DNA of 64,000 nucleotides from Burkholderiales bacterium (GCA_019634955.1 JAHCAK010000010.1:1-64000), one strand, 5' to 3'; positions 1 to 17,734 are shown, counted from the stretch's first letter. Notes: generated by a model from the letters alone, not told the origin. Program-made: numbers and translations.

Positions 1-196
<196 letters not shown>

Positions 197-248
197 CCCG
201 CAGGCATCCACACAGCGCGCCCACGCAGCGAACGCCCAGGAGAATTCG

Positions 249-4444
<4,196 letters not shown>

Positions 4445-4448
<4 letters not shown>

Positions 4449-4473
4449 CGCGAATGGCCTAAACCCCTAAACT
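4445..4473 (+). promoter_or_regulatory. candidate str operon promoter
   Basis: TTGACG (4445-4450) overlaps the rpoC stop codon and is followed after exactly 17 nt by TAAACT (4468-4473). The match is 5/6 and 4/6 to the sigma70 consensus with ideal spacing. It would give an rpsL leader of roughly 85 nt. It is inferred from sequence only; read-through from rpoBC is also likely. Confidence 0.4.
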
Positions 4474-4563
4474 TGAGAGCTTTTTTCCGGCGCCCAATTC
4501 CGCGACAGGGTGCCGGAGTCGGGCTTCCGGGAGGGGGCCCGAACGACTACTGGACGAAAAAAC

Positions 4564-4941
4564 ATGCCCACGATCAATCAGTTGCTTCGCAAACCGCGCC
4601 AGAAGACCGTCACCAAGAGCAAGGTGCCGGCGCTGGGCGGCAGCCCCCAGAAGCGGGGGGTCTGCACGCGCGTGTACACCACGACCCCGAAGAAGCCGAA
4701 CTCGGCCCTGCGGAAGGTCGCCAAGGTGCGGCTCACCAACGGTTACGAGGTGATCAGCTACATCGGCGGGGAGGGCCACAACCTCCAGGAGCACTCGGTC
4801 GTGCTGATCCGCGGCGGTCGCGTGAAGGACCTGCCGGGCGTGCGCTACCACATGGTCCGCGGCAGCCTCGACACCGCGGGCGTCAAGGACCGCAAGCAGT
4901 CGCGCTCCAAGTACGGCGCCAAGCGGCCGAAGGCCGCGTGA
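4564..4941 (+). CDS. rpsL: 30S ribosomal protein S12
   Basis: S12 sits at the decoding centre of the small subunit. 125 aa (E. coli 124), starting [11 protein letters not shown] chose the ATG at 4564 because it gives the universal N-terminus; the frame stays open upstream but that part is not conserved. The streptomycin-related lysines are both wild type (Lys43 in TPKKPNS and Lys88 in RVKDLPG, counting Met). It is the first gene of the str operon; rpsG follows after 56 nt. Confidence 0.98.
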   Translation: MPTINQLLRKPRQKTVTKSKVPALGGSPQKRGVCTRVYTTTPKKPNSALRKVAKVRLTNGYEVISYIGGEGHNLQEHSVVLIRGGRVKDLPGVRYHMVRGSLDTAGVKDRKQSRSKYGAKRPKAA

Positions 4942-4997
4942 CCTGACAGCCGGCCGAGGGCCGGCGTGACAGACATTTACCGAACGGATAGAGACCT

Positions 4998-5468
4998 ATG
5001 CCCCGCCGCAGAGAAGTCCCGAAGCGCGAGATCCTCCCGGATCCCAAGTTCAAGAGCGAGGAAGTCGCCAAGTTCATCAACGTGCTGATGACGCGCGGCA
5101 AGAAGAGCGTGGCCGAGCGGATCATGTACGGGGCGCTCGACCAGATCCAGAAGAAGTCGGGCAAGGATCCCTTCGAGGTGTTCGGCGCGGCGATCAACAA
5201 CGTGAAGCCGATGGTGGAGGTGAAGAGCCGCCGCGTCGGTGGCGCCAACTACCAGGTGCCGGTCGAGGTCCGCCCCATCCGCCGCACCGCGCTCGCCATG
5301 CGCTGGCTGCGCGAGGCCGCCCGCAAGCGCGGCGAGAAGAGCATGGGCCAGCGCCTCGCCAACGAGCTGCTCGAGGCGGCCGAGGGCCGCGGCGGCGCGG
5401 TGAAGAAGCGCGAGGAAGTGCACCGCATGGCCGAGGCGAACAAGGCCTTCGCCCACTACCGCTTCTAG
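4998..5468 (+). CDS. rpsG: 30S ribosomal protein S7
   Basis: S7 nucleates assembly of the 3' domain of 16S rRNA and lines the E site. 156 aa, the common bacterial length, starting [10 protein letters not shown]. Conserved [13 protein letters not shown] and ERGEKSM-like segments (here KRGEKSM) are visible in the C-terminal half. Second gene of the str operon, 64 nt before fusA. In E. coli S7 represses its own operon at the S12-S7 gap; whether the 56-nt gap here acts that way cannot be told from sequence. Confidence 0.98.
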   Translation: MPRRREVPKREILPDPKFKSEEVAKFINVLMTRGKKSVAERIMYGALDQIQKKSGKDPFEVFGAAINNVKPMVEVKSRRVGGANYQVPVEVRPIRRTALAMRWLREAARKRGEKSMGQRLANELLEAAEGRGGAVKKREEVHRMAEANKAFAHYRF

Positions 5469-5532
5469 CGACCAGGAAACCCGCCGCGAGCCGCCAAAAG
5501 GGGTTCGGCGGCATCGAGACAGAAAGCACACC

Positions 5533-7638
<2,106 letters not shown>

Positions 7639-7656
7639 TATTCACGAGGAACCGAA

Positions 7657-8847
<1,191 letters not shown>

Positions 8848-8851
8848 GTCC

Positions 8852-9172
8852 ATGGCCCAGACCCTCGGCAAGCAGAAGATCCGCATCCGCCTCAAGGCGT
8901 TCGACTACAAGCTGATCGACCAGTCGGCCCTCGAGATCGTGGATACGGCCAAGCGCACCGGCGCGGTGGTGAAGGGCCCGGTCCCGATGCCGACGCGCAT
9001 CGAGCGGTTCGACATCCTGCGCTCGCCGCACAAGAACAAGACCTCGCGCGACCAGTTCGAGATCCGCACGCACCTGCGCCTCATGGACATCATCGACCCG
9101 ACGGACAAGACGGTCGACGCGCTGATGAAGCTGGACCTCCCGGCCGGCGTGGACGTCGAGATCAAGCTGTAG
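8852..9172 (+). CDS. rpsJ: 30S ribosomal protein S10
   Basis: S10 is a small-subunit protein that also serves as NusE in antitermination complexes. 106 aa (E. coli 103), with conserved [14 protein letters not shown] near the N-terminus and [12 protein letters not shown] near the C-terminus. It begins 4 nt after tuf, so there is no room for the separate promoter and long leader known upstream of rpsJ in E. coli. The str and S10 blocks are therefore probably one transcript. Confidence 0.98.
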   Translation: MAQTLGKQKIRIRLKAFDYKLIDQSALEIVDTAKRTGAVVKGPVPMPTRIERFDILRSPHKNKTSRDQFEIRTHLRLMDIIDPTDKTVDALMKLDLPAGVDVEIKL

Positions 9173-9191
9173 GAAGGACGAGAGGGACCGC

Positions 9192-9241
9192 CCGGGCAGC
9201 CGCCCGGACGGAAGGTGAAGGGCCGGCCAATTGCAGCCGGC
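9192..9241 (+). other. two short stem-loops in the rpsJ-rplC gap
   Basis: The 112-nt gap between rpsJ and rplC holds CCGGGC-AGCC-GCCCGG (9192-9207) and GCCGGC-caattgca-GCCGGC (9222-9241). The segment CCGCCCGG is also directly repeated at 9188 and 9200. No promoter is obvious. The stems could be an attenuator or leader for the L3 part of the operon, but this is inference. Confidence 0.35.
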
Positions 9242-9284
9242 ACCCGCTGGAGTGACCGGCGGGCGAACAAGGAAAGGAAAGAAG

Positions 9285-9944
9285 ATGAGTCTCGGACTCG
9301 TCGGCCGGAAGGTCGGCATGATGCGCATCTTCACCGAGGACGGCACCAGCGTCCCCGTGACGGTGCTCGATTGCGCGGGCAACCGCGTCACCCAGATCAA
9401 GACCGCCGATGGCGACGGCTACTGCGCCATCCAGGTGGCCTATGGCAAGCGCCGCGCCTCGCGCGTGACCAAGGCGCAGGCCGGCCACTTCGCCAAGGCG
9501 GGCGTCGAGGCGGGCAGCGTTCTCAGGGAGTTCCGCGTGGCGCCCGAGGCGCTGGCGGATCTCGCCGTGGGCGCCGAGCTCAAGGTGGACATGTTCCAGG
9601 TCGGCCAGAAGGTGGACGTGACCGGGACCTCCATCGGCAAGGGCTACGCCGGCGTCATCAAGCGCTACCACTTCTCGTCGAACCGGGCCTCGCACGGCAA
9701 CTCGGTGTCGACCAACGCCCCCGGCTCGATCGGCATGGCGCAGGACCCCGGCCGCGTGTTCCCGGGCAAGCGCATGTCGGGTCACCTGGGCAACGTCCAA
9801 CGCACCGTGCAGCTCCTCGAGGTGGCCCGCGTCGACGCCGAGCGCGGCCTCGTCATGGTCAAGGGGTCGGTTCCCGGCGCCAAGAACGGCTCCGTGGTGC
9901 TTCGCCCGAGCGTGAAGGCCAGGGCGCCGAAGGGAGGCAAGTGA
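9285..9944 (+). CDS. rplC: 50S ribosomal protein L3
   Basis: Early-assembly large-subunit protein that reaches the peptidyl transferase centre. 219 aa (E. coli 209). The ATG at 9285 ([12 protein letters not shown]) with GGAAAGGAAAGAAG upstream gives the family N-terminus. The conserved loop [12 protein letters not shown], with the Gln/His region near the active site, and [21 protein letters not shown] are visible. The stop overlaps the rplD start by one base (TGATG), which implies translational coupling. Confidence 0.98.
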   Translation: MSLGLVGRKVGMMRIFTEDGTSVPVTVLDCAGNRVTQIKTADGDGYCAIQVAYGKRRASRVTKAQAGHFAKAGVEAGSVLREFRVAPEALADLAVGAELKVDMFQVGQKVDVTGTSIGKGYAGVIKRYHFSSNRASHGNSVSTNAPGSIGMAQDPGRVFPGKRMSGHLGNVQRTVQLLEVARVDAERGLVMVKGSVPGAKNGSVVLRPSVKARAPKGGK

Positions 9945-10564
9945 TGGAACTGAAGGTCATCAACGACAAGGGCGAGGCGCTCGCCCCGGTGGCCGCCTCC
10001 GAGGCCCTCTTCGGGCGCTCGTTCAACGAGGCGCTCGTCCACCAGATCGTGGTCGCCTACCACGCCAACGGCCGCGCGGGCACGCGCGCCCAGAAGGACC
10101 GCGGCGACGTCAAGCACTCCACGAAGAAGCCGTGGCGCCAGAAGGGCACCGGCCGCGCCCGCTCGGGCATGACGTCCAGCCCGCTGTGGCGCGGCGGCGG
10201 GAAGATCTTCCCGTCCTCGCCGGACGAGAACTTCACGCAGAAGGTCAACCGCAAGATGTACCGCGCGGGCATGGCCTCCATCCTCTCGCAGCTGGTGCGC
10301 GAGGAGCGGCTCGCGGTCGTCGACGCGCTCACCGTCGAGCAGCCGAAGACGAAGCTCCTCACCCAGAAGCTCAAGGCGATGGGGCTCACCGAGGTCCTGA
10401 TCATCACCGACCAGCCCGACGAGAATCTCTACCTTTCCTCCCGGAACCTGCCCAACGTGCTGGTCCTGGAGGCGCGCCACGCGGACCCGGTGAGCCTGGT
10501 CCGCTTCCCCAAGGTCCTGCTGACCCGCGGCGCGGTCAAGCATCTCGAGGAGGCGCTCGCATGA
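9944..10564 (+). CDS. rplD: 50S ribosomal protein L4
   Basis: Large-subunit protein lining the exit tunnel and, in E. coli, the autogenous repressor of the S10 operon. 206 aa (E. coli 201), starting [10 protein letters not shown]. The extended tunnel loop [14 protein letters not shown] is intact near residues 60-75. It overlaps rplC by 1 nt and rplW by 4 nt (ATGA). The upstream extension of this frame over rplC is not part of the protein. Confidence 0.98.
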   Translation: MELKVINDKGEALAPVAASEALFGRSFNEALVHQIVVAYHANGRAGTRAQKDRGDVKHSTKKPWRQKGTGRARSGMTSSPLWRGGGKIFPSSPDENFTQKVNRKMYRAGMASILSQLVREERLAVVDALTVEQPKTKLLTQKLKAMGLTEVLIITDQPDENLYLSSRNLPNVLVLEARHADPVSLVRFPKVLLTRGAVKHLEEALA

Positions 10565-10869
10565 ACACCGAACGTCTGATGAAGGTCATCCGCGCCCCGA
10601 TCATCTCGGAGAAGGCGACGATGGTGGGCGAGAAGCACCGCCAGGTCGTCTTCGAGGTCCTCGCGGACGCGACCAAGGCCGAGATCAAGGCCGCCGTGGA
10701 GCTGCTCTTCAAGGAGCAGAAGGTCGAGGTCGCCGCCGTGAACGTGGTGAACCAGCGCGGCAAGACCAAGCGCCACGGGCGCTTCGAGGGCCGCCGCCGC
10801 GACGTGAAGAAGGCCTACGTGAGCCTCAAGGGCGAAGGCGACATCAACTTCGTGGAAGGAGTGGCTTAA
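10561..10869 (+). CDS. rplW: 50S ribosomal protein L23
   Basis: L23 lies at the tunnel exit and docks trigger factor and SRP. 102 aa (E. coli 100). It starts [10 protein letters not shown] with a 4-nt ATGA overlap with rplD, and has the conserved APIISEKAT motif near residue 15 and [18 protein letters not shown] near the C-terminus. rplB begins 2 nt after the stop. Confidence 0.98.
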   Translation: MNTERLMKVIRAPIISEKATMVGEKHRQVVFEVLADATKAEIKAAVELLFKEQKVEVAAVNVVNQRGKTKRHGRFEGRRRDVKKAYVSLKGEGDINFVEGVA

Positions 10870-10871
10870 CC

Positions 10872-11693
10872 ATGGCACTCGTCAAGACCAAGCCCACCTC
10901 GGCCGGACGCCGGTCGATGGTGAAGGTCGTCAACCCCGACCTGCACAAGGGGAAGCCCTTCGCGCCGCTGCTCGAGAAGCAGTCGAAGCGCGCCGGCCGC
11001 AACTCCTTCGGCAACATCACCACGCGCCACCAGGGCGGCGGGCACAAGCAGCACTACCGCATCATCGACTTCCGCCGCAACAAGGATGGGGTTCCGGCGA
11101 CGGTCGAGCGCATCGAGTACGACCCGAACCGCAGCGCGAACATCCTGCTGCTGTGCTACGCGGATGGCGAGCGCCGCTACATGATCGCGCCCAAGGGCGT
11201 GGCCGTGGGCCAGAAGGTCGAGAGCGGCGCCGAGGCGCCGATCAAGGCCGGCAACGCGCTGCCGCTGCGCAACATCCCCGTGGGCACGACCGTGCACTGC
11301 GTGGAGATGCTCCCCGGCAAGGGCGCCCAGATCGCGCGCGCGGCCGGCGCCGGCGTGCAGCTCCTCGCCCGCGAGGGCGAGTACGCGCAGCTGCGCATGC
11401 GCTCCGGCGAGATCCGGCGCGTCCACGTCGACTGCCGCGCCACGATCGGCGAGGTGGGCAACGAGGAGCACAACCTGCGCCAGATCGGCAAGGCGGGCGC
11501 CAACCGCTGGCGCGGCATCCGCCCGACGGTCCGCGGCGAGACGATGAACCCGGTCGACCACCCGCTCGGCGGCCGCACCCGCGGCAACCGGCACCCGGTG
11601 TCGCCCTGGGGGCAGCCGGCCAAGGGCAAGAAGACGCGTTCCAACAAGCGCACGCAGACGATGATCGTGCGCAGCCGCCACAAGAAGGCGTAA
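10872..11693 (+). CDS. rplB: 50S ribosomal protein L2
   Basis: Primary 23S rRNA binder needed for subunit association and peptidyl transferase activity. 273 aa, exactly the E. coli length, starting [14 protein letters not shown]. The conserved C-terminal segment [14 protein letters not shown] contains the histidine implicated in activity (His229 in E. coli). 2 nt from rplW and 12 nt before rpsS in the S10 order. Confidence 0.99.
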   Translation: MALVKTKPTSAGRRSMVKVVNPDLHKGKPFAPLLEKQSKRAGRNSFGNITTRHQGGGHKQHYRIIDFRRNKDGVPATVERIEYDPNRSANILLLCYADGERRYMIAPKGVAVGQKVESGAEAPIKAGNALPLRNIPVGTTVHCVEMLPGKGAQIARAAGAGVQLLAREGEYAQLRMRSGEIRRVHVDCRATIGEVGNEEHNLRQIGKAGANRWRGIRPTVRGETMNPVDHPLGGRTRGNRHPVSPWGQPAKGKKTRSNKRTQTMIVRSRHKKA

Positions 11694-11705
11694 GGGGCTA
11701 ACGAC

Positions 11706-12002
11706 ATGGCACGTTCAATCAAGAAGGGCCCGTTCGTCGACGGGCATCTCATGAAGAAGGTGGAGGCCGCCGTCGCGGCCAAGGACAAGCGCCCGATCAA
11801 GACCTGGTCGCGCCGCTCCACCGTCCTGCCGGACTTCGTCGGCCTCACCATCGCGGTCCACAACGGCAAGCAGCACATCCCGGTCTACGTGACCGAGAAC
11901 ATGGTCGGCCACAAGCTGGGCGAGTTCGCGCTCACCCGCACCTTCAAGGGCCATTCGGCCGACAAGAAGGCCGCGGCGCCGTCCGCCCCGGCCAAGAAGT
12001 AA
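11706..12002 (+). CDS. rpsS: 30S ribosomal protein S19
   Basis: S19 pairs with S13 in the head of the small subunit. 98 aa (E. coli 92). The core is typical ([18 protein letters not shown], and [21 protein letters not shown]); the extra residues are an Ala/Pro/Lys-rich tail, [10 protein letters not shown], which varies freely in the family. 12 nt after rplB, 11 nt before rplV. Confidence 0.98.
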   Translation: MARSIKKGPFVDGHLMKKVEAAVAAKDKRPIKTWSRRSTVLPDFVGLTIAVHNGKQHIPVYVTENMVGHKLGEFALTRTFKGHSADKKAAAPSAPAKK

Positions 12003-12013
12003 GGAGACACGCG

Positions 12014-12352
12014 ATGCAAGTCGAAGCGAAACTCTACGGCGCGAAGATGTCGGCCCAGAAGGGCCGGCTCGTCGCCGACCTGGTGCGCGGCCAGAAGGTC
12101 GACCGCGCGCTCAACATCCTCGCCTTCACGCCCAAGAAGGGCGCAGTGATCATCAAGAAGGTGCTGGAGAGCGCGATCGCCAACGCCGAGCACAACAACG
12201 GCGCGGACATCGACGAGCTGAAGGTCACGCGGATCCTCGTGGAGAAGGGCCCCGTGCTCAAGCGCTTCCACGCGCGCGCCAAGGGGCGCGGCAACCGCGT
12301 GCTGAAGCACACCTGCCACGTGTTCCTGACCGTCGGCGACGGCAGGAACTGA
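12014..12352 (+). CDS. rplV: 50S ribosomal protein L22
   Basis: L22 contributes a beta-hairpin to the exit tunnel. 112 aa (E. coli 110). Conserved features are [18 protein letters not shown] in the N-terminal half and the hairpin [15 protein letters not shown] near residues 85-100. The hairpin has no deletion of the type linked to macrolide resistance. It is embedded between rpsS and rpsC with 11-nt gaps on each side. Confidence 0.98.
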   Translation: MQVEAKLYGAKMSAQKGRLVADLVRGQKVDRALNILAFTPKKGAVIIKKVLESAIANAEHNNGADIDELKVTRILVEKGPVLKRFHARAKGRGNRVLKHTCHVFLTVGDGRN

Positions 12353-12363
12353 AAGGGGAGACG

Positions 12364-13060
<697 letters not shown>

Positions 13061-13077
<17 letters not shown>

Positions 13078-13474
13078 AAGGAAGTACCGCAAGGAGCAGA
13101 AGGGCCGCAACAAGGGCGTCGCCACGAACGGGGCCAAGGTCTCGTTCGGCGAGTTCGGTCTGAAGGCCGTCGGCCGGGGCCGGCTCACCGCGCGCCAGAT
13201 CGAGGCGGCGCGCCGCGCGATGACCCGCCACATCAAGCGTGGCGGCCGCATCTGGATCCGGATCTTCCCCGACAAGCCGATCTCCAAGAAGCCGGCCGAG
13301 GTCCGCATGGGCAACGGCAAGGGCAACCCCGAGTACTTCGTGGCCGAGATCGTCCCCGGCAAGGTGCTCTACGAGATGGACGGCGTGGAAGAGGCGCTGG
13401 CGCGGGAGGCGTTCGCCCTCGCGGCGGCGAAGCTCCCGATCCGCACCGCCTTCGTGCACCGCCTCATCGGTTGA
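13061..13474 (+). CDS. rplP: 50S ribosomal protein L16
   Basis: L16 organises the A-site side of the large subunit. 137 aa (E. coli 136). The start [16 protein letters not shown] matches the family exactly and forces a 17-nt overlap with rpsC. The conserved [15 protein letters not shown] segment contains the arginine (R81 in E. coli) that is hydroxylated by YcfD/RoxA in some bacteria. rpmC follows after 10 nt. Confidence 0.98.
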
Positions 13475-13484
13475 AAGGGTTGAC

Positions 13485-13685
13485 ATGAAAGCGAGCGAAC
13501 TCCGTTCCAAGAGCGTCGAGGACCTGCAGAAGGAGCTGCTCGAGCTGCGCCGCGCGCAGTTCGGCCTGCGCATGCAGCTGGCCACGCAGAGCCTCACCAA
13601 GAACAGCGAGATCCAGCGCGTGAAGCGCGAGATCGCGCGGGTGCACACCGTGCTCACCGAGAAGTCGAAAGCGAGCAATCAATGA
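13485..13685 (+). CDS. rpmC: 50S ribosomal protein L29
   Basis: Small two-helix protein near the tunnel exit. 66 aa (E. coli 63), starting [15 protein letters not shown], with the usual [15 protein letters not shown] helix and [11 protein letters not shown]. The ATG at 13485 follows an AAAGGGTTGAC spacer. The stop overlaps the rpsQ start by 4 nt (ATGA). Confidence 0.97.
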   Translation: MKASELRSKSVEDLQKELLELRRAQFGLRMQLATQSLTKNSEIQRVKREIARVHTVLTEKSKASNQ

Positions 13686-13948
13686 GCGAGACCGCGAAGA
13701 ACCAGCGCGCCCTCACGGGCAAGGTCGTGAGCGACAAGATGGACAAGACGGTGACCGTTCTCGTCGAGCGCCAGGTGATGCACCCGGTCATCGGCAAGGT
13801 GGTCCGGCGGACCAAGAAGTACCACGCCCACGACGAGGGCAACGAGGCCAAGGCAGGCGACACGGTCATGATCGTGGAGTGCCGCCCCATCTCGAAGACC
13901 AAGTCGTGGAAGGTGGCCAAGCTCGTCGAGCGGGCCCGCCCCGAGTAG
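13682..13948 (+). CDS. rpsQ: 30S ribosomal protein S17
   Basis: Primary 16S rRNA binding protein with an OB fold. 88 aa (E. coli 84). Conserved [20 protein letters not shown] and [13 protein letters not shown] are visible. It is the last gene of the S10 block, and a promoter-bearing 269-nt gap follows before rplN, the same point where E. coli separates the S10 and spc operons. Confidence 0.98.
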   Translation: MSETAKNQRALTGKVVSDKMDKTVTVLVERQVMHPVIGKVVRRTKKYHAHDEGNEAKAGDTVMIVECRPISKTKSWKVAKLVERARPE

Positions 13949-13950
13949 GC

Positions 13951-13980
13951 TTGCGCCGGCAGGCGAAAGCCTGCTAGAAT
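13951..13980 (+). promoter_or_regulatory. candidate spc operon promoter
   Basis: TTGCGC (13951-13956) and TAGAAT (13975-13980) are separated by 18 nt, starting 3 nt after the rpsQ stop. The -10 is 5/6 and the -35 is 4/6 to sigma70 consensus. The position matches the E. coli spc promoter between rpsQ and rplN. The -10 TAGAAT recurs ahead of other genes in this window. Confidence 0.6.
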
Positions 13981-13994
13981 CAATGTCTTTGCTG

Positions 13995-14023
13995 CTTCCG
14001 GCCGTGGCTTCGTCGGCCGGAAG
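13995..14023 (+). other. stem-loop in the spc leader
   Basis: A perfect 10-bp inverted repeat, CTTCCGGCCG (13995-14004) and CGGCCGGAAG (14014-14023), with a 9-nt loop lies just downstream of the predicted spc transcription start. A second candidate stem, CCCCGGG/CCCGGGG, follows around 14035-14056. The 237 nt from the -10 to rplN contain no convincing gene and could be an RNA leader. Function is inferred from position only. Confidence 0.4.
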
Positions 14024-14217
14024 TCCGCTAGAAACCCCGGGAATCGACCCCCGGGGGCCACCCGGTCGTCGGCCGAAGCCGATGCACCCAAGCGACCGGG
14101 CCCAGACGCATTTCACGCCAGCCGGTGAGGCCTCCCGCAGGGGGCGGAGCCGGCGGAAGACGGATCCAAGACTGACCGGACGGGCGCCGCCCCCCGGGAC
14201 AAGTTGGAGAGAAAACA

Positions 14218-14586
14218 ATGATTCAGATGCAGTCCATTCTCGACGTCGCCGACAACACCGGCGCGCGGTCGGTGATGTGTATCAAGGTGCTCGGGGGTTC
14301 CAAGCGCCGTTACGCCGGCATCGGCGACATCATCAAGGTGAGCATCAAGTCGGCCGCCCCGCGCGGCCGGGTGAAGAAGGGCGAGGTCTACAGCGCGGTG
14401 GTGGTCCGCACCGCGCATGGCGTCCGCCGCCCCGACGGCTCGGTCATCAAGTTCGACACGAACGCCGCCGTGCTCCTCAACCCGAAGCTCGAGCCCATCG
14501 GCACCCGCATCTTCGGGCCCGTGACGCGCGAGCTGCGCACGGAGCGCTTCATGAAGATCGTCTCGCTCGCGCCCGAAGTGCTGTAG
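14218..14586 (+). CDS. rplN: 50S ribosomal protein L14
   Basis: L14 forms intersubunit bridges with 16S rRNA. 122 aa (E. coli 123), starting [19 protein letters not shown], with the typical [15 protein letters not shown] and [13 protein letters not shown]. First gene of the spc block, preceded by GGAGAG and by the 269-nt leader. Confidence 0.98.
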   Translation: MIQMQSILDVADNTGARSVMCIKVLGGSKRRYAGIGDIIKVSIKSAAPRGRVKKGEVYSAVVVRTAHGVRRPDGSVIKFDTNAAVLLNPKLEPIGTRIFGPVTRELRTERFMKIVSLAPEVL

Positions 14587-14596
14587 GGGTACATCC

Positions 14597-14914
14597 ATGA
14601 AAAAGATCCGCAAGGGCGACCAGGTGGTCGTCACCACCGGCAAGGACAAGGGCAAGCGCGGCACGGTGCTGCGCGTCCTCGACACGGGCAAGGTCGTGGT
14701 CGAGGGCGTGAACCGCGTGAAGCGCCACACCCGGCCGAACCCCATCAAGGGCCAGACCGGCGGCATCGTCGACAAGGAAATGCCGATCCAGGTCTCCAAC
14801 GTCGCGCTCTTCAACCCGGCGACGGGCAAGGGCGACCGCGTCGGCATCCGCGTCCTGGACGACGGCCGGAAGGTCCGATTCTTCAAGTCCAACGGCGAAG
14901 TCGCCGACGCCTGA
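14597..14914 (+). CDS. rplX: 50S ribosomal protein L24
   Basis: Assembly-initiating large-subunit protein with a KOW motif. 105 aa (E. coli 104). [21 protein letters not shown] is the KOW segment at the N-terminus, and [14 protein letters not shown] follows. 10 nt after rplN and 19 nt before rplE. Confidence 0.98.
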   Translation: MKKIRKGDQVVVTTGKDKGKRGTVLRVLDTGKVVVEGVNRVKRHTRPNPIKGQTGGIVDKEMPIQVSNVALFNPATGKGDRVGIRVLDDGRKVRFFKSNGEVADA

Positions 14915-14933
14915 GAGACCGGGAGAGACATCC

Positions 14934-15533
14934 ATGGCAAAGGCCAAAGAACAGAAAGCCGGCAAGCAGCAGGCGCCCACGCAACCCGCGCGACTCCAGA
15001 CGCTCTATCGCGAGACGGTCGTGCCGGCGCTGATGAAGCAGTTCGGCTACAAGACGGTGATGCAGGTGCCCCGCATCGAGAAGATCACGCTCAACATGGG
15101 CGTGGGCGAGGCGGTCGCCGACAAGAAGATCCTGGAGAACGCCTCCGGGGACATGGTGAAGATCGCCGGCCAGAAGCCGGTCATCACCAAGAGCCGCAAG
15201 TCGATCGCCCACTTCAAGATCCGCGAGGGCTACCCGATCGGCTGCATGGTGACGCTGCGCTCGCACCGCATGTACGAGTTCCTCGACCGCCTGGTCACGA
15301 TCGCGCTGCCGCGCGTGCGCGACTTCCGCGGCGTGTCCGGCCGCGCGTTCGACGGCCGCGGCAACTACAGCATCGGCATCAAGGAGCAGATCATCTTCCC
15401 CGAGATCGAGTACGACAAGGTCGACGCGCTCCGGGGGCTCAACATCTGCATCACCACGACCGCGAAGACGGACGCGGAGGCCAAGGCCCTCCTCGCCGCC
15501 TTCCGCTTCCCGTTCAGAACTGAGAGGGCGTAA
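14934..15533 (+). CDS. rplE: 50S ribosomal protein L5
   Basis: 5S rRNA-binding protein contacting the P-site tRNA. 199 aa, about 20 longer than E. coli (179). The extra is an N-terminal Lys/Ala/Gln-rich stretch ([13 protein letters not shown]...) before the conserved core that begins [13 protein letters not shown]. The ATG at 14934 has GGGAGAGACATCC upstream. No internal ATG fits the shorter family N-terminus, so the extension appears real. The stop overlaps the rpsN start by one base (TAATG). Confidence 0.97.
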   Translation: MAKAKEQKAGKQQAPTQPARLQTLYRETVVPALMKQFGYKTVMQVPRIEKITLNMGVGEAVADKKILENASGDMVKIAGQKPVITKSRKSIAHFKIREGYPIGCMVTLRSHRMYEFLDRLVTIALPRVRDFRGVSGRAFDGRGNYSIGIKEQIIFPEIEYDKVDALRGLNICITTTAKTDAEAKALLAAFRFPFRTERA

Positions 15534-15838
15534 TGGCCAAGCTCGCACTCATCAACCGCGAGGCGAAGCGCCGCGCCACCGTGAAGAAGTTCGCGGAAAA
15601 GCGCAAGGCGCTCTTCGCCATCATCAAGGACCCCAAGGCGACCGACGAGGCGCGCGACGAGGCCATGGCGAAGCTCCAGGCGCTGCCGCGCGACGCTTCC
15701 CCGGTGCGCCTGCGCAACCGCTGCGCGATCACCGGGCGCCCCCGCGGCACGTTCCGCAAGTTCGGCCTCGCGCGCAGCAAGATCCGCGAGATCGCGATGC
15801 GCGGCGAGATCCCCGGAATGATCAAGGCGAGCTGGTAG
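15533..15838 (+). CDS. rpsN: 30S ribosomal protein S14 (zinc-free form)
   Basis: S14 sits in the small-subunit head. 101 aa as in E. coli. It is the long form with a single cysteine ([11 protein letters not shown]) rather than the four-cysteine zinc ribbon of the short form, so it does not need zinc. This matters because a zinc-limitation locus appears later in the window. It overlaps rplE by 1 nt. Confidence 0.98.
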   Translation: MAKLALINREAKRRATVKKFAEKRKALFAIIKDPKATDEARDEAMAKLQALPRDASPVRLRNRCAITGRPRGTFRKFGLARSKIREIAMRGEIPGMIKASW

Positions 15839-15848
15839 GAGACCCACT

Positions 15849-16244
15849 ATGAGCATGAGTGATCCCATCGCCGACATGCTGACCCGGATCCGCAACGCCC
15901 AGGCCACCGAGAAGGTGACCGTGGCGATGCCCGCCTCGAAGGTGAAGCTCGCCATCGCCAAGGTGCTGAAGGACGAGGGCTACATCGAGGAATTCGCGCA
16001 GCGCACCATCGAGGGCAAGAACGTCCTCGAGATCGGCCTCAAGTACTACGCCGGCAAGCCCGTGATCGAGAAGCTCGAGCGGGTTTCCCGCCCCGGGCTG
16101 CGGATCTACAAGGGCCGCGACGACATCCCGCGCGTGCTCAACGGCCTCGGCGTGGCCATCGTGTCCACGTCCCGCGGCGTGATGACCGACCGGCGCGCCC
16201 GCGAGACGGGCGTGGGCGGCGAAGTCCTCTGCATCGTGGTGTAG
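15849..16244 (+). CDS. rpsH: 30S ribosomal protein S8
   Basis: Primary 16S rRNA binder and, in E. coli, the translational repressor of the spc operon. 131 aa (E. coli 130). The ATG at 15849 gives [14 protein letters not shown], which matches the E. coli MSMQDPIADM, so I kept it over the ATG two codons later. C-terminal [20 protein letters not shown] is typical. Confidence 0.98.
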   Translation: MSMSDPIADMLTRIRNAQATEKVTVAMPASKVKLAIAKVLKDEGYIEEFAQRTIEGKNVLEIGLKYYAGKPVIEKLERVSRPGLRIYKGRDDIPRVLNGLGVAIVSTSRGVMTDRRARETGVGGEVLCIVV

Positions 16245-16257
16245 GGAGGAGCCCGCC

Positions 16258-16791
16258 ATGTCCCGCATCGCCAAGTACCCCGTCGAGATTCCCGCCAAGG
16301 TCGAGGTCGCCCTCGGGCAGCAGGACCTCACCGTGAAGGGCCCCCTGGGGACGCTCAAGCAGCCCGTTCCGGGCGACGTCGTCATCAAGGTCGAGGGCGC
16401 CAGCATCACCTTCGCGGCGGCCAACGACACCCAGCAGGCCAACGCCATGTCCGGCACGATGCGCGCGCTCGTGGCCAACATGGTCCGCGGCGTCGCCCAG
16501 GGCTTCGAGAAGAAGCTCACGCTCGTGGGCGTCGGCTACAAGGCCCAGGCGCAGGGCAACAAGCTCAATCTCGCCCTCGGCTTCTCGCATCCGATCGTGC
16601 ACGTGCTCCCGGAGGGCGTGAAGGCCGAGACCCCGACGCAGACCGAGATCGTGATCAAGGGCGTGGACCGGCAGAAGGTCGGCCAGGTCGCCGCCGAGAT
16701 CCGCGCCTACAAGTCGCCGGAGCCCTACAAGGGCAAGGGCGTGCGCTACTCGGACGAGCGCGTCGTCATCAAGGAAACGAAGAAGAAGTGA
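16258..16791 (+). CDS. rplF: 50S ribosomal protein L6
   Basis: L6 lies near the factor-binding site of the large subunit. 177 aa, the E. coli length. It starts [13 protein letters not shown] and has the conserved C-terminal motif [16 protein letters not shown]. 13 nt after rpsH. The 31-nt gap to rplR carries an ACGGAGAAC ribosome site. Confidence 0.98.
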   Translation: MSRIAKYPVEIPAKVEVALGQQDLTVKGPLGTLKQPVPGDVVIKVEGASITFAAANDTQQANAMSGTMRALVANMVRGVAQGFEKKLTLVGVGYKAQAQGNKLNLALGFSHPIVHVLPEGVKAETPTQTEIVIKGVDRQKVGQVAAEIRAYKSPEPYKGKGVRYSDERVVIKETKKK

Positions 16792-16822
16792 CGCCGCCGG
16801 CCCCGCCACGGAGAACCCCATC

Positions 16823-17179
16823 ATGACCGACAAGAAACCCTCGAGACTGCGCCGCGCCGCCAAGACCCGCGCGCGCATCCGCCGGCAGGAAGCCGTGCGC
16901 CTCACCGTGCACCGCACCAACCAGCACATCTACGCGCAGGTCGTGGCCGCCGACGGCGCCCGGATCCTCGCCTCGGCCTCGACCGCCGAGAAGGAAGTGC
17001 GCGCGCAGCAGCCCAACGGCGGCAACAAGGACGCCGCGGCCCTGGTCGGCAAGCGCATCGCCGAGAAGGCGAAGGCCGCCGGCGTGACCGAGGTGGCGTT
17101 CGACCGCGCGGGCTTCAGCTACCACGGCCGCGTGAAGGCGCTCGCCGAGGCGGCCCGCGAAGGCGGGCTGAAGTTCTAG
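16823..17179 (+). CDS. rplR: 50S ribosomal protein L18
   Basis: 5S rRNA-binding protein of the central protuberance. 118 aa (E. coli 117). The basic N-terminus [15 protein letters not shown] and the C-terminal [24 protein letters not shown] are characteristic. 31 nt from each of rplF and rpsE. Confidence 0.98.
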   Translation: MTDKKPSRLRRAAKTRARIRRQEAVRLTVHRTNQHIYAQVVAADGARILASASTAEKEVRAQQPNGGNKDAAALVGKRIAEKAKAAGVTEVAFDRAGFSYHGRVKALAEAAREGGLKF

Positions 17180-17210
17180 CGCCCGCCCGCAAAGACCACA
17201 GGAAACCGAC

Positions 17211-17720
17211 ATGGCGAAAATCGAACAGAACGACGAGCGCAGCGACGGCCTCCGGGAGAAGATGATCTCGGTGAACCGGGTGACCAAGGTCGTCAAGGGT
17301 GGCCGCATCCTCGGCTTCGCGGCGCTCACGGTGGTGGGCGACGGCGACGGCTCCATCGGCATGGGCAAGGGCAAGTCCCGCGAAGTGCCCGTGGCCGTCC
17401 AGAAGGCGATGGAGCAGGCCCGCCGCAACATGGTAAAGGTCGCCCTCAAGGGGGGCACCATCCACCACGAGGTGCTCGGCCGCCACGGCGCCACGCGCGT
17501 CTTCATGCAGCCGGCTGCCGAGGGCAACGGCATCAAGGCGGGCGGCGCGATGCGCGCGGTCTTCGAGGTGATGGGCGTGACGAACATCTCGGCCAAGTGC
17601 CACGGCTCCACCAATCCCTACAACGTCGTGCGCGCGACCCTCGACGGGCTGCTGCAGCAGCACCGCCCCTCCGAGATCGCGGCCAAGCGCGGCAAGAAGG
17701 TCGAAGAGATCGTCGGCTGA
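17211..17720 (+). CDS. rpsE: 30S ribosomal protein S5
   Basis: S5 is part of the mRNA entry helicase and of translational accuracy control. 169 aa (E. coli 167). The double-stranded-RNA-binding-like N-terminal domain carries [17 protein letters not shown]; the spectinomycin loop (VKGGR, near residues 25-30) is wild type. [17 protein letters not shown] follows. 14 nt before rpmD. Confidence 0.98.
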   Translation: MAKIEQNDERSDGLREKMISVNRVTKVVKGGRILGFAALTVVGDGDGSIGMGKGKSREVPVAVQKAMEQARRNMVKVALKGGTIHHEVLGRHGATRVFMQPAAEGNGIKAGGAMRAVFEVMGVTNISAKCHGSTNPYNVVRATLDGLLQQHRPSEIAAKRGKKVEEIVG

Positions 17721-17734
17721 CGAAGGAACCGCAG

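Noticed and set aside
9215-9943. Upstream in-frame extension of rplD over rplC
   Set aside because: The extension is a Arg/Gly-rich frame-shifted reading of rplC; the true L4 N-terminus starts at 9944.
13983-14600. 205-codon frame across the spc leader and rplN
   Set aside because: It starts inside the leader hairpin region and then runs as a frame-shifted read of L14; no ribosome site and no protein-like content.
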